DNA of 64,000 bases from Coenobita brevimanus (lineage: Eukaryota > Arthropoda > Malacostraca > Decapoda > Coenobitidae), in assembly GCA_032717465.1 (NCBI GenBank), contig CM064653.1:42298493-42362492 (forward strand). Direction: 5' to 3'. The notes under the pieces were generated by a model that was given only the letters and a program-made list of their open reading frames with translations, was not told where the DNA came from and ran no database searches. Both the position numbers and the translations under genes were made by a program. Positions within the stretch are counted from its first letter, which is position 1. Every line of letters begins with the position of its first letter. Positions 47,523 through 58,145 of the stretch are shown piece by piece.

Positions 47523-47686
47523 TCCTTTTTTTTTGGGGGGGGGAGCGTTGTTAGTATCGTTCTTTCACTTAACTCGGGCATAATTTAGTCTTTATTTTTT
47601 TTTTTTCCACAAGTCTATTAGTGGTGTTGTTTTTAGTTTCCTTCCTGTCTTTATTTATGCTTAATTTCAGGCATTTGATCTTCCTC

Positions 47687-47687
<1 letters not shown>

Positions 47688-47729
<42 letters not shown>

Positions 47730-47770
47730 ATAGATTGATAGAAATAGATAGATGACTGATAGATAAATAG
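47688..47770 (+). repeat. (GT)n followed by GATA-type repeats
   Basis: GT array (47688-47728), then interrupted ATAGATAG words to about 47768. Confidence 0.94.
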
Positions 47771-47935
47771 GGTTTACTGATGTCTTCCTTGGTTTGGGAG
47801 TTGTCGATGTTGATGTTCAGCTTCCTTTCTGTCTTTATACCGTCCTTATTTTCCTTCGTTTAAGCAGTTTTCGTGGTTTCCATCTTTCTGCCTTTTATAT
47901 TATAATTTTCTCATCTTCCACTCCTCCCCACTCCC

Positions 47936-47954
47936 TTTTTTTTTTTTTTTTTAG

Positions 47955-48052
<98 letters not shown>
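47936..48052 (+). repeat. Poly-T, (CT)n(CA)n compound microsatellite
   Basis: Poly-T (47938-47952), CT (47958-48002) and CA (48003-48052). 47771-47935 shows nothing recognised. Confidence 0.97.
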
Positions 48053-48053
<1 letters not shown>

Positions 48054-48145
48054 CATTCACATCACTCACTTTTTGGACACATTCATCTCCAGTCAGTTAA
48101 ATTTTCTCCTTTCCATGTCTGCTTTTCAACTTTAATGGTGACCTT

Positions 48146-48375
48146 TTTTTTTTTTTTTTTTTTTTAATTTTGGGTTTCTCTCGACTGAATAAAATCTCCA
48201 GAAATTGACCAGGTTAGACTATCCCATTTCCGTCATCACAGTAGAAAGATTATAAGGATTTTCTCTTTTCTTTTCTCTTTTTTCAGTTTTGCTCACGTAC
48301 TATTTCTCTTTGATGAATAAAATTGTAGTTAGTGAGAATGAAATATTTAAATTTAACTATCGCATTGAAAGTGTT
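48146..48375 (+). mobile_element. Two F1 half-units next to poly-T
   Basis: Poly-T (48144-48165), then TTTCTCTCGACTGAATAAAA, TCTCCAGAAATTGACCAGG and TTCCGTCATCACAGTAGAAA. A second unit (48280-48375) reads CTCACGTACTATTTCTCTTT, GATGAATAAAATTGTAGTTA and CATTGAAAGTGTTAGAG. Confidence 0.55.
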
Positions 48376-48512
48376 AGAGTTTATTATTGCTGACAAGATT
48401 AGAGACTAGTGGAAGGGGTGACTGGGCTGGAGGGTGGATGTGTTTGTTTTGCTGTACATTCGTTGCCTTTAGTAAAAAAATGCATGGCTCAGAATGCTAT
48501 GTCTTGTTTTTC

Positions 48513-48513
<1 letters not shown>

Positions 48514-48607
<94 letters not shown>
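48514..48607 (+). repeat. (GT)n(GA)n compound microsatellite
   Basis: About 20 GT units followed by about 22 GA units with one AA interruption near 48600. Confidence 0.97.
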
Positions 48608-48609
<2 letters not shown>

Positions 48610-49181
48610 GTGTCGGTGGTGTCCTGGTGAGGTACACGTGCACGCCCCTTCCTCCCTCCATCACACACACTTTACCTGAAAACTGTGTCAGCCTTAATTA
48701 AAAGGGGAAATGTACATATTTACGAGGACGCGGCATGAAACATTCACCCACGCAAAATATGCATATCAGATGTTGTATACTGGTTGGGCCGTAAATGCCA
48801 CTCCACGAGACACTCACTGGACGATATCTTATGTGCTGTGGGGATGGATCAGCCTGCTGGTGTGGGCGTAGGTTTGGCAGTAGGAATAGGAAGTGAATAA
48901 ATGATGCGGGATAAGTATTGATAACGCAGACAAAGCCGTTCCTTCAACACACGAAAAATCCCCTGGCGGAGTGGAAGAGATGCGCTATATATGAACGACC
49001 ATTTACACATCCCCTTACCGTACCTGTGTTTGTGAATAATCTACAAACACGTCTTGTAATCTAAAAACTATGAAAATTTAACTGATCCGGAGGGGCTTTT
49101 ATACGGAACTTCTATATATCTCAGTGTATTTAGGTCGATTACCCGTAGTTTTCGTCTCAGTGGTAGACTTGAAATCATCGA
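48608..49181. other. Unique-looking DNA
   Basis: No recognised repeat or exon. Confidence 0.4.
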
Positions 49182-49388
49182 CTATACTCATTTCACCTTA
49201 ACTTAGCCCAGAATTCTTGTCATTTTGTAGCTTGTTTCACGTACCTCAGTGGAGAAAAAGACAGTGCTATGACTCTACGTCCTTGGCATAGCACTTCTTC
49301 CTAACTGGTATTATTTTCTAAGGTTAATCTATTGCTGTAAGATGGAGAGATGACAGTTGTAGGCCAGGTTAGAGTAAAAAGAATATAG
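49182..49388 (+). mobile_element. MITE-B copy 2
   Basis: It begins CTATACTCATTTCACCTTAA and ends GGCCAGGTTAGAGTAAAAAG plus AATATAG. The ends are inverted copies of each other (about 28 bp), and the interior matches the other copies (GTTTCACGTACCTCAGTGG, CATAGCACTTCTTCCTAACT, AAGATGGAGAGATGACAGTT). No reading frame; non-autonomous. No flanking duplication was certain. Confidence 0.82.
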
Positions 49389-49444
49389 TGACAAGGAAAG
49401 CCATTAATACATAAATTGCCTACAAGAACTATCGGCAAATCATC

Positions 49445-49971
49445 TGCGAAAGTTTGTCAAGATCCACCGATATTCTGTTGCTGGTAAGAAGCTGTAGGAA
49501 GGAAAACAGAAGAACAGGGGATTGGCCAAGCGTGGAGAGGGGCTAGGATGAAGAGTGAGGGGTGGGGTGTGAGGAGGAGGGGTATTGGCGGTGGAGTAGG
49601 GGAAGACAGAGGGGGGAAGCAATTGAGAAGTGAGACTGATGGGGGAAGACAAGGGAAGTGGTCGAAATAGTGAGAGAAGAGGTTTAGGGATGTAGGATAG
49701 CCCCCTAGAGAGAGAGACGGGAGGGGGGGGGGTATTGAGTGCTGGGCGAGGACGAGGGAGGAAAGTAAGGGGAGAGGTATAAAGCATTAGGGGAAAGGGT
49801 ATAGGTAAGAGAGTTAATGTAAAGAATAAAGGGCGAGACAGAGAGGAAAGAGAAAGGGGTCGAAAGTAAAGAATGGGAGATTGGAGAAAGCAAGGGAGGA
49901 GAGTAAGGGAAGGGGTTGAAAGCAGAGAGTGAGGGTGGAGTTATGAGTGATTGAGTGATGGCGGTGAATAT

Positions 49972-50002
<31 letters not shown>

Positions 50003-50190
50003 GTGGGGGTAAAAAAATGGAGGTGAAGGCAGCTGGAAGTAAAGACGGAATTATGTAAAGAGCAAAGTGAGAGCTGAAATGGAAGCAAGAGAGCGAGAAA
50101 ATGTATGGCAAGACAAACAAAAGAATAAACAGGTAATTAGAAAAGGCAGGAAGGTAAACATGCATACCTGAGGATTCGGTGGTAGCCATT
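49445..50190 (+). repeat. Polypurine tract
   Basis: G/A-rich plus strand with GGGGAAGG, GAGGAAAG and GAGAGTAAGG words, plus a GA array at about 49974-50001. Minus-strand Ser/Pro/Leu frames are judged spurious. Confidence 0.85.
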
Positions 50191-50269
50191 AGTCAGGACA
50201 CATGTTTCAAGTAAAAAAAAAGAAAAAAAGTGATCCATCTGCAGCATCGCGTGGCAATTTGTTCATTTT

Positions 50270-51065
50270 AGTTGGAGAGAGAGAGGGTGGGGGAAGAGGA
50301 AGAATGGGGAGAAATTAAGAGAAGAACAGGAGATGGAGAGTACAGGGGAGAATATGAGGGAGAAAGAGGGGGGAGGGAAGGGATAGGGGAGAGGAGAGGG
50401 TCGGCACACGCGTTACCTGAACTACCGACCATTTACCTGCGGCACCACCAAATGGGAGGATAATTGGCCGTAGAGTTTACCTGGGGTGATTAGGTGCTTC
50501 TTGCGTGTAGGGGAGGAAGTGGCCAGAGAGGGAGGCATGGTGGGGAGGAGGAAGGGAGAGAGGGTGGGATGATGGGAGAGGTAGAAGGGAAGTAGGGAAG
50601 GGAGAAGAAAGTATGTGGGGAAGAAAATGTATGGGGGAAGTGGGGAGGGAAGAACGAAAGAATGATGGGGAAGAAGGCGTGTTATGGGACAGATGTGTAG
50701 GAGGGGATGTGGGAAGGAGGGGGTGTTGATGGTGGGATGTGTAGGGGAGGAAGTGAGATTATTATAATGGGGAAGTGTTTTGAGAGGATGTGGGATGGGA
50801 AGAGAAGATAATGGATAGGAGAAAGTGTTTGGGGAGGAGTGTTTGTGTGTGTTATGGACGAGGGTTGTTTGGGAAATGTAGGATTGAAGAGGTTGTGGGA
50901 AGGTGAACAGATGAAGATATGGTGAGGAGAACTGGTGGGGAGGGCTGTAGTGAAGAGGGTTGGTGAGGAGGGCTGTGGTGAAGAGGGCTTGTGGAAGGGC
51001 TGTGGTGGAGAAGGCTGGTGGGAGGAATGTGATTGAGAGGGCTAATGGTAAGGGTTATGGTGGGT
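50270..51065 (+). repeat. Polypurine tract with about 30-bp GGGCTGTGGTGAAGA repeat
   Basis: G/A-rich DNA, interrupted by a unique patch at 50400-50500. At 50930-51060 a unit like GGTGAGGAGGGCTGTGGTGA plus AGAGGGCT repeats about four times with changes. Confidence 0.78.
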
Positions 51066-51570
51066 AGGGGAATTGTCTTGGAATGTCGGTGAATAAACAG
51101 ATAGTAAGCACAGAGCAGTAAATGATGATAAATGGCTGTTAGGAATTAATAGTAGTAGCATATGGTTGGCAAAATAATGATACACTGATAATAACATGGT
51201 ACGATAAAAGTAAGTAGTACAACAAAATAATGATGGTAATATTACGATAGAATGATAAACAGTTAATAAGGTACGACAGAATCATCACAGTCGTCATACA
51301 TTTTGTTCACACTCATATAAATGGGGTGAGCAGGACTGAAAAACAGAGAAAATTAAACAAGAAGTCAGAAGATATCGTATAATTCAAAGTGCTTGTGAAG
51401 TGGAAGATATTTCTGTTCGCTCTTCATTCAGACTTTCGAATATTTCAGCCTCTTAAATTTTTATTGTTGTGTTTGGTACATTTTTTACTGTACCTCTTTA
51501 GCTTGTAAATATTCATATAAAGACCGATTTTTCTAAAAGCACGTATGTAAGTTTTGTGCGTCTCTTATAT
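51066..51570. other. AT-rich DNA without recognised features
   Basis: ATGATAAA/ATAATGAT-like words are frequent at 51110-51290, but no clear period is present. Confidence 0.45.
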
Positions 51571-51727
51571 TAATCCTTCACTACCAGAGATTTAAAAAGA
51601 GAGCAATCGAACGATGGAAATAATAGAGACTTATCTGAACTCCGTCACTGTGACAGTTTCCATTAGTCTAAATATAATCACCTTAAGGTAGCAAGAATAT
51701 CAGCAGATCATGCTTAGTACTAGGGTT
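51571..51727 (+). mobile_element. F1 copy
   Basis: TTAATCCTTCACTACCAGAG starts it, CCATTAGTCTAAATATAATC and AAGGTAGCAAGAATATCAGC lie near the end, and ATCATGCTTAGTACTAGGG closes it before TTAAC. It carries an extra internal end fragment (TCCGTCACTGTGACAGTTTC). Confidence 0.6.
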
Positions 51728-51753
51728 TAACTCTTTATCCTGGTGACGTATTG

Positions 51754-51806
<53 letters not shown>

Positions 51807-51810
51807 TATT

Positions 51811-51845
<35 letters not shown>

Positions 51846-52010
51846 ATTAATGCTATCTCAAGACGACGTTGTTTAACTATAGGGAAACTTTTCGAAGTGG
51901 AGGGGTGACATACACCCATGATTAAATGAATAAAATAATTGAATAATGACATTTACTTGTAGCTAGAATAAAATGGAAAACATTTTCTCGGGATGAATGG
52001 GTATACGATT
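51728..52010. mobile_element. F1 pair with (ATT)n(GTT)n inside
   Basis: TTAACTCTTTATCCTGGTGA plus CGTATTG is the outer end. It is followed by (ATT)n (51753-51812) and (GTT)n (51812-51845). Then AAGACGACGTTGTTTAACTA, TTTTCGAAGTGGAGGGGTGA, linker ACACCCATGATTAAA and the opposite half (GTAGCTAGAATAAAATGGAA). Confidence 0.65.
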
Positions 52011-52149
52011 GGTGCTGTTAGTGTGTGACGGGGGTTGAGCAAGGTTCATTTATCTTGTCGTCTTTGGAGGCTTTCAAACACCTTTTCCGTAGCGATTTAT
52101 TTGACCTTTTGTGCTTGACCGATTGAGGCCGTTGATGTATATTTTAAGG

Positions 52150-52285
52150 TATTATTGCTACTTTTGGATGATTTTATTGAACTGCAAAATACCTGTCTAG
52201 TGAATGGCGACTAAATTAAACCCTTGTAGTTAAAGTCATTCCTAGGCTGAGTATAAAATAAATCGAAAAGTGCGTCAAAGGAGAA
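52150..52285. mobile_element. F1 pair, decayed
   Basis: CTACTTTTGGATGATTTTAT, TGTCTAGTGAATGGCGAC, linker TAAATTAAACCC, TTGTAGTTAAAGTCATTCCT, AGGCTGAGTATAAAATAAAT and GTGCGTCAAAGG. Confidence 0.5.
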
Positions 52286-52945
52286 AACGGATCGATAATT
52301 TCTTGTTCGTCTATTATATCTTTTAAATATCCATCAAGTTTGCATAAATAGCACAAGAGAATATCAACGTGCAATATGTATGGTAGGGAAAAGATGTCAG
52401 AGTTCTTCCTTGGCTGACGAGAGTACGAACCTAAGTGTATTGCGATGTGAAAGGCAGCGTTGTGAAGAGGACGAGGTAAATTCAAGGGAAGATGTGTGTG
52501 TTGGCCTGATGTTGAGTGGGTGGTGGCCCTGTAGCATAGTGGAGCGTGGGAAATGGATAGGTATGACTGGGAAGTTATAGGGATAGGGGTGTATGTGAGA
52601 GTGAGAGAGTTGGGGGCATGTGGTATGGTAGTTTCTAGATTTGGGAATTAAATAGGAGAGGAGTGTTTTGAAGGTTGTCCGGATACTGGGTATTGTTGTG
52701 TATGGAGTTGTATTTGGTCTTGAATTACTTCCTTGTGGTATTGATTCCTAAGTGTTTGAAGTAGTGAAACGAGAAAATCAGGTGGATACGTCCCTTTAAA
52801 GTTTTTGTCTTAAGGTAGGAGTGAGAGAAAGGCCTTGTGATGTGGTACTTCTAAACTGGAGGCCTGAAGTCAGTGTGGGGATAATTGTGTTGACTGGAGT
52901 GTGGAGAGAAAGGTTATGAAGATTGTCTGTGTTGAGTTATTCCTT
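52286..52945. other. Unique-looking DNA
   Basis: Nothing convincing. A 66-codon frame at 52380-52580 shows no recognisable domain. Confidence 0.4.
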
Positions 52946-52947
52946 AT

Positions 52948-53045
52948 TAATCCATCCAGAAGTAGAGACATTCCAGAGCCGAATGAAATCCTATGGTGTT
53001 ACCCAGAATAAACTACTTATGTGCGGCACCATTAATGTGTTAATC
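52948..53045 (+). mobile_element. F1 half-unit
   Basis: TTAATCCATCCAGAAGTAGA, CAGAGCCGAATGAAATCCTA, TACCCAGAATAAACTAC and GCACCATTAATGTGTTAATC. Another core (CTGAATATAAATCGTCTGAC) lies at 53350. Confidence 0.5.
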
Positions 53046-53632
53046 GATATTGTGTAATTTTTGAGTACCCGAGATTTCCTTCAGCAGAAAAGAATTGTAT
53101 GAGATTATCCTAAAGAAAGTACTCAAATGCGACCCCACTCCTAAATGGATTAAGATTTACATGGTGTTGACATATGTACTTGTGATAGTAATGCATATAA
53201 AAGTAATGATAGGCTTGAATATTGGTGATAAGAGTGATGAGTCTGATGTTAGGAGTGGTGGGTACGTCAAAGGGATGATGGCAGTATTGGATTTCTTTTG
53301 TTAATTATCTCATACTTTATGATAGTGTAGAGGGCTACGCTTTCCCCATCTGAATATAAATCGTCTGACGGAGGACAGTATAATGTAATTGAGTGGAACT
53401 CTGGTCAAGAAAGAGCTAAAAGTGTTGCAGGAGATAGTGGCGTGTTCAGACGACTGTCTGTGCTGAGCTGTTGAGACGTGGTGAATTCATATGGCCTTGA
53501 ATTTGACTCTTCATGGGTGCATTTCCTGTGGGTCAATAACTGGTCTAATGCCTTTCATGTTTAGTGTTTTTATATAGGAAGTATCAGTGCATTTTTAAGT
53601 GGCTGCATGTCATGTTTAATGCACCCTCTTAG

Positions 53633-53634
<2 letters not shown>
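53046..53634. other. Unique-looking DNA with a stray F1 core
   Basis: Apart from the core at 53350-53400 nothing is recognised. Confidence 0.4.

Positions 53635-53716
<82 letters not shown>
53635..53716 (+). repeat. (GT)41 microsatellite
   Basis: Uninterrupted GT array. Confidence 0.98.
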
Positions 53717-53718
<2 letters not shown>

Positions 53719-53859
53719 TCCAGTGAAGTGTCATAGCATTAATACATCATATAGATGTCCAGCTCTGTTGTGAAGACGGAAAACTCCAATGCTAAAGTAT
53801 CCTAAATCTCGCCGCGAAATGAGGCAAAATTAAATTAAATTAGTATCCTAAATCCATCA

Positions 53860-55350
53860 GTACAACAAAGCCAACTCCCTGCCACAACACGTCACTCGAG
53901 CCACAACATAGCACCAGTGAGCCATAATTTAGCACCTTTGAAACCTAACACAGCACCCCTAAATCCTGTCTCACCGCCAAAGTTGCATTCATGGGTCACG
54001 TCCCATGAAGGATAGCTAAAGCACACTTAGACCCCGTTATCACCACCAGGGTTGTATACATAGTCACAGATCGGGGTGACCCATGACTGCATACTTACAC
54101 GCCACATATGTATTATTAAATTCATAAGTCCATGGTTTAGTGGGTGGCTTAATATATATGACAAGATTTTTGTTTCATTTAGTCGTAGAATATCTAGCTA
54201 AATGGACCCAAGCATCTTCTTAATATGGCAAGAAAATCGTGTTACTTGAGGTCCCCCTCGTATTTATAAAGTCGGATAGTTCAAACCTGTGTACAAAGAA
54301 CTGAATTCACCTGATACGGCTTAGCAGGTAACACTTCCATAATAGGTCATGTACACTCGTTAGGTTTAGTTTCTGTTTGCACTATACCCCTATCCATCGA
54401 TGAAAAGAAATTGTACATAGCAAGGGTTTCACGCCGAGCAAGGGACCCCATTGTTGATAGCTCTGAGCTTCTCAAGACTGGAAAAGGAACATTGTCATCC
54501 CGAGCTCTTCCTCGTGTAGCCCAGCAAAAACATCGGAATACTACCTTAAAACTGGACAGCAGGTCTTTGTTCGGTGTGAATCCCTAGCTGCAACTTCCTT
54601 CTAACCAGGAGAACGTTTAAGGGTGGCCAGAAGCTGATTCACGATTGTACGCCCTTAGTTACGATCGACGGGGAGATTTTGCAGTTCTAGATCTCTACAC
54701 TTAGGCAGCTCACTAAAGCCAACTCCCAGCCAAGGCATGATACTCGAGTCACAACTGAGCACCCACCAGCCATAGCTTAGCATTTCAGATCGATGATGTA
54801 TTGTCTAGTTTTAATCTGGCCACCATGAGACACGTTCCCTCTGTTTAAGGGAGATCGTCTGTAGTGAAGGAGTGCGGTGAAGACCACAGCCAGTTCGAAA
54901 AGTCTCACCGGATCTGAAGTTAATTGTCTGGAGATAGCAAGGACAGAATAAAATAGAAACAATAAAATGCGTCATTGGAATGAAGGGATTAGCGCAGTAA
55001 GCCACAACATGACCCTAATCCATTGAACCCAGTTATCACCATCAGAGTTTTAGTCATATGTCGTGTCACAATTCATCAGCCGTCAGTCACAGTTTAGTAC
55101 CAGTGAACCATAACGTAGCACCTTCCTACCCAGTTGTCACGTTGAAGTTGTAGTCACAGGTCGCGACACGGTTCAGTGTCCATCAGCCAGAACTTAGCAC
55201 CAGTGGGCCCTAACTTGGCACCTTCGAGACAGTTTATCACCACTGAAGCACAACATAACACCGTATAGACGATTTAGCATCACTGAGCGACAACTTCAAC
55301 ACCATTGAAATCAGTTAAAACTCTCAAGAGTTTCGTTCAGTTGGCACCTT
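53860..55350 (+). repeat. Long-period degenerate repeat (GCCATAACTTAGCACC type)
   Basis: Phrases like GCCACAACATAGCACCAGTG, GAGCCATAATTTAGCACC, GAACCATAACGTAGCACCTT and GCCAGAACTTAGCACCAGTG recur. They alternate with TATCACCACCAGGGTTGTAT, TATCACCATCAGAGTTTTAG and TGTCACGTTGAAGTTGTAGT plus CACAG. This indicates an old, heavily rearranged tandem repeat. The stretch 54430-54700 is less repetitive. Confidence 0.7.
54790..54992. mobile_element. F1 pair inside the degenerate repeat
   Basis: GGGAGATCGTCTGTAGTGAA plus GGAG, linker GGTGAAGACCAC, GAAAAGTCTCACCGGATCTG, AAGTTAATTGTCTGGAGATA, GCAAGGACAGAATAAAATAG and AATGCGTCATTGGAATGAAG plus GGATTAG. Confidence 0.65.
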
Positions 55351-55351
55351 G

Positions 55352-55910
55352 CATTTCAGCAACAGCCACCCATAATTTTAACACCAGCAAAGCAATCATT
55401 TTATACCGCTGAGCCGTAACTTGACATTTCGAAGCCAGCTGTCACCATCAAAGCTGAAGTCAAAGTTGGTGGTACCACATGATTGCTCTCATTCATCCGT
55501 ATATGCACTTGTAATGCGGCTAAGCAGAGAGCCCATCCCACACTTTAAAGTATCAATATCCTTGCCCTGCTTTACTTGCTGAAACACAAGATAAAGAATT
55601 TTGAAATACACGTTTGCATCCAAGCATCGCGACATACATACTTCAGCAGCAGCCACCCAAAGTTTAGCACCAATGAGCCACGATTTAGCACCCATGCGTC
55701 ACGGCTTAGTGCCCGGAAGCCTTCTATCAACTTGAAAGCTGCAGTCACAGTTGGCGGTGCGTCTGGAGTGCTCTCTTTCACGCCACATATGCACCTGTAA
55801 TGTAGCTAAGCAGGTGATACTTAGAACACAGTCACCAGAAAAAAGTACTGTTACCCTTTTCCTGTTGTGCCTGCTGAAACACAAGACAGTATATTCTGAA
55901 ACACTGCAAA
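55352..55910 (+). repeat. Tandem duplication of about 290 bp
   Basis: Copy 1 starts TTTCAGCAACAGCCACCCAT (about 55353) and copy 2 starts ACTTCAGCAGCAGCCACCCA (about 55641). Both run through GTCACCATCAAAGCTGAAGT or ATCAACTTGAAAGCTGCAGT, ATATGCACTTGTAATGCGGC or ATATGCACCTGTAATGTAGC, and GCTGAAACACAAGA. Divergence is moderate. A trace of the same segment (GATACGGCTTAGCAGGTAAC) lies at 54314. Confidence 0.8.
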
Positions 55911-56174
55911 TATAGGTCTCATTTCAGTAACCAAATACGGAAGACATTTGATGTACTATTCTGTCAACAACGAGCCCTGTCACAACGTTGATGTTTTTTG
56001 CACTTCAGTTGTGCTCATGGCGGCGACTTTTCTGGGTTGCTGACGATTTTACCTGGCAGCTGCGACTGTAAATGTCCGTCATGCAGTATTGCTTTGAAAG
56101 TTGCCAATAGAATATCACCAGGATTAAGCTGCCAGGGGAAAAGTTGCCAGAAAAAACGATCGTTTGACACCGAT
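55911..56174. other. Unique-looking DNA
   Basis: No recognised feature. GCTGCCAGGGGAAAAGTTGC (about 56129) inversely resembles the nearby TTTTACCTGGCAGCTGCG (about 56048), a possible weak foldback. Confidence 0.4.
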
Positions 56175-56276
56175 GAACCCTCTCATGGTTGGGGCAGTTC
56201 TAGTATTGTATTCCAGTCGAACACCAGTCGAGGAAATTGATTTGAGTGAGGGATAGGAACCTGAAAGCGTTAATAA
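56175..56276 (+). mobile_element. F2 copy, split from its array
   Basis: AACCCTCTCATGGTTGGGGC, AGTTCTAGTATTGTATTCCA, GAGTGAGGGATAGGAACCTG and AAAGCGTTAATAATA. It matches the units at 56506-56795 and is separated from them by MITE-B. Confidence 0.75.
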
Positions 56277-56496
56277 TATACTCTTTTTACCTAACGTCCA
56301 TGGCCCAGATGTTCGTCCTTTTGCAGCTTATGTCACGTAGCTCAGTGGCAGAAAAAACAATTCTGAAGCTCCATATCCTCCTCATAGCACTTCTTCGCAA
56401 TTAGCATCGTAGTCTAGTATTAATATATTGTTACAGCTCAGTATTCAAGATGGAGACATGAGAGTTTTAGGCCAAGTTAGAGTAAAATGGGTATAG
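56277..56496 (+). mobile_element. MITE-B copy 3, inserted in the F2 array
   Basis: Begins near TACTCTTTTTACCTAACGTC and ends GGCCAAGTTAGAGTAAAATG plus GGTATAG. Interior words TTTTGCAGCTTATGTCACGT, CATAGCACTTCTTCGCAATT and ACAGCTCAGTATTCAAGATG match copies 1 and 2. Confidence 0.82.
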
Positions 56497-56505
56497 TGCT
56501 GCAAA

Positions 56506-56795
56506 ACCCTTTCATCGTCGGGCCAGCTCGAGTGTTCTATTCCAGCCAGAGTTAATTCATCCGAGAATGAGTCATAGGAACTTGAAAACGTTAATACTGG
56601 TATTGTAACCTCCTTCATCGTGGGGATAACTCTAGTGTTCTCCATGTTAATTGATCGGAGAGTGAGGCATGGAAACATGATGGCGTTAATACTGGTACTG
56701 TAACCCCGTTCATCGTCGGGATAGCTCGTGTATTCTCCAAGTTAATTCATCGGAGTGAGTCGCAGGAGCCTGATAGCCTTAACGATACTTCTTTT
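56506..56795 (+). repeat. F2 tandem array, three units
   Basis: TTCATCG starts units at 56511, 56614 and 56709 (spacing 103 and 95 bp). Each has GGGATAACTCTAGTGTTCTC, GTTAATTCATCGGAGAGTGA and AGGAACTTGAAAACGTTAAT or close variants. They are more alike than other F2 copies in the window. Confidence 0.88.
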
Positions 56796-56985
56796 GCCGC
56801 CTGTACCCCCGCCGTTACGATCGACAGGGAGAAGTTACAGCGGCCCGTCACAGTTCCTCGACATATATCATCTCCCAAGTCAGCATTTACCAGGGGGATA
56901 CAATATATTGCCCACTGATAATTGATTCGCGTTTGGCGGGCCCGGTCGATACGCTTTGGCATGTCAGGATGGTGTAAACTGGGTA
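56796..56985. other. Mostly unique DNA with a short shared segment
   Basis: The segment GCCGTTACGATCGACAGGGA (56811) matches AGTTACGATCGACGGGGAGA (54656) and some flanking sequence, suggesting another small repeat of about 45 bp. Confidence 0.5.
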
Positions 56986-57480
56986 TAGGGGCGGTGTGGT
57001 GGTGTGGTTAGTGTGCTGGAGAGATATGGTTGTGGGTGTGGTAGTGATAGAGGTTGGTGTGGAGGAGAGACATGGTTGTGGATGATGGTGGTTGTTGTGG
57101 TGGAGAGACATAGTTGTGAATGATGGTGCATCGTGTGGTGGTTTGGTAGTGGCTTGTGGTAGTTGGTTTGGTGAATACATAGTTGTGGGTGATGGTGGTA
57201 GATGTGGTAGTCTATGTTGGTTTGGTAATGACCTGTGGTAGTGGGTATGGTGGAGAGAGAGACAGAGATTGTTGTGGGTGTTGGAGGTAGGTGTGATGCT
57301 TGGTGCTAGGCGTGGTGTGGTAGGATCTAATGTGATGGTATTAGATGTAGTGGATAGAGAAAGCTGTAGGTGTGGTTGTGGTGGCGGTTGGAGTGGTAGT
57401 TTGGTGGCAGGTGTAGTGGTTTGGTAGTTGGTGGTAGGTATGGTGGTTTGGTGGTGGTTTTGGTGGCTGGTGTGGGTGAT
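56986..57480 (+). repeat. GT-rich degenerate minisatellite
   Basis: GGAGAGACATGGTTGTGGAT, GGAGAGACATAGTTGTGAAT, GTGAATACATAGTTGTGGGT and GGTTTGGTAGTGGCTTGTGG type words recur with spacing of about 50-65 bp. Confidence 0.75.
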
Positions 57481-58145
57481 GCGGCAGGGTTAGCGGTAGG
57501 GAAGGGGCGGCATGGGAGGGATGGTAGAAAAGCAGGGGAGAGTTGGTTGGAAAATGAGAGGGATGGGGCAAAAAAATAGCAAGGAGGAGGTAGGAAGGGG
57601 ATGGGAGAGAGATGAAGCAGTAGGACAGCAGTAGCAGGGAGGAAGAGGTGACTGGGAACGGAAGGGGAGGGGCGGCGGAGAAGAGGGTTGTGGAGAGGTG
57701 AAAAAAACATAAGTTGCCATGGTGGTAGGAGAAGTGTGATAGGGTGTGCGGCAGGGTAGTGGTAGTAGATGACATGGAGAAGATTGGTAGAAAAGCGAGA
57801 AGGAAGAGGTGACATGGTATTAGAAGGGGTGTGGCAGCGTATGTGGTAGAGGAGGCAACGGGAGACAGGAGGACAGATGACAAGGGAGGGATGGAGTGGC
57901 AGAGAGACAGAAGGTAGGGGTTGTATCGAGAAACGACAGGGGAGGAATAACAGAAAATAGGTAGCAGGGGAGGGGTGTAATGGAAGATGTAGTAGGGGAC
58001 GTGCGAGAGAGAAGTAGGAGGGGAGGTATGACAGAGTGGGTGGTAGCAGGGGAGGGGTGGGACAGAACAGCTAAGGGAGGTGTGACAGAGTGGATGATAG
58101 AGAGGGAAGAGGGGGCGGGGTGAGGTGCGACATGAAAGGTTTGGC
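57481..58145 (+). repeat. Polypurine degenerate repeat
   Basis: Phrases GCAGGGGAGGGGTG, GGGAGGTGTGACAGAGTGG and GGAGGGGAGGTATGACAGAG recur (57960-58100) and similar ones spread to 57480. The minus-strand 281-codon Ser/Pro/Leu/His frame is the translation of this repeat and is not accepted as a gene. Confidence 0.8.
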
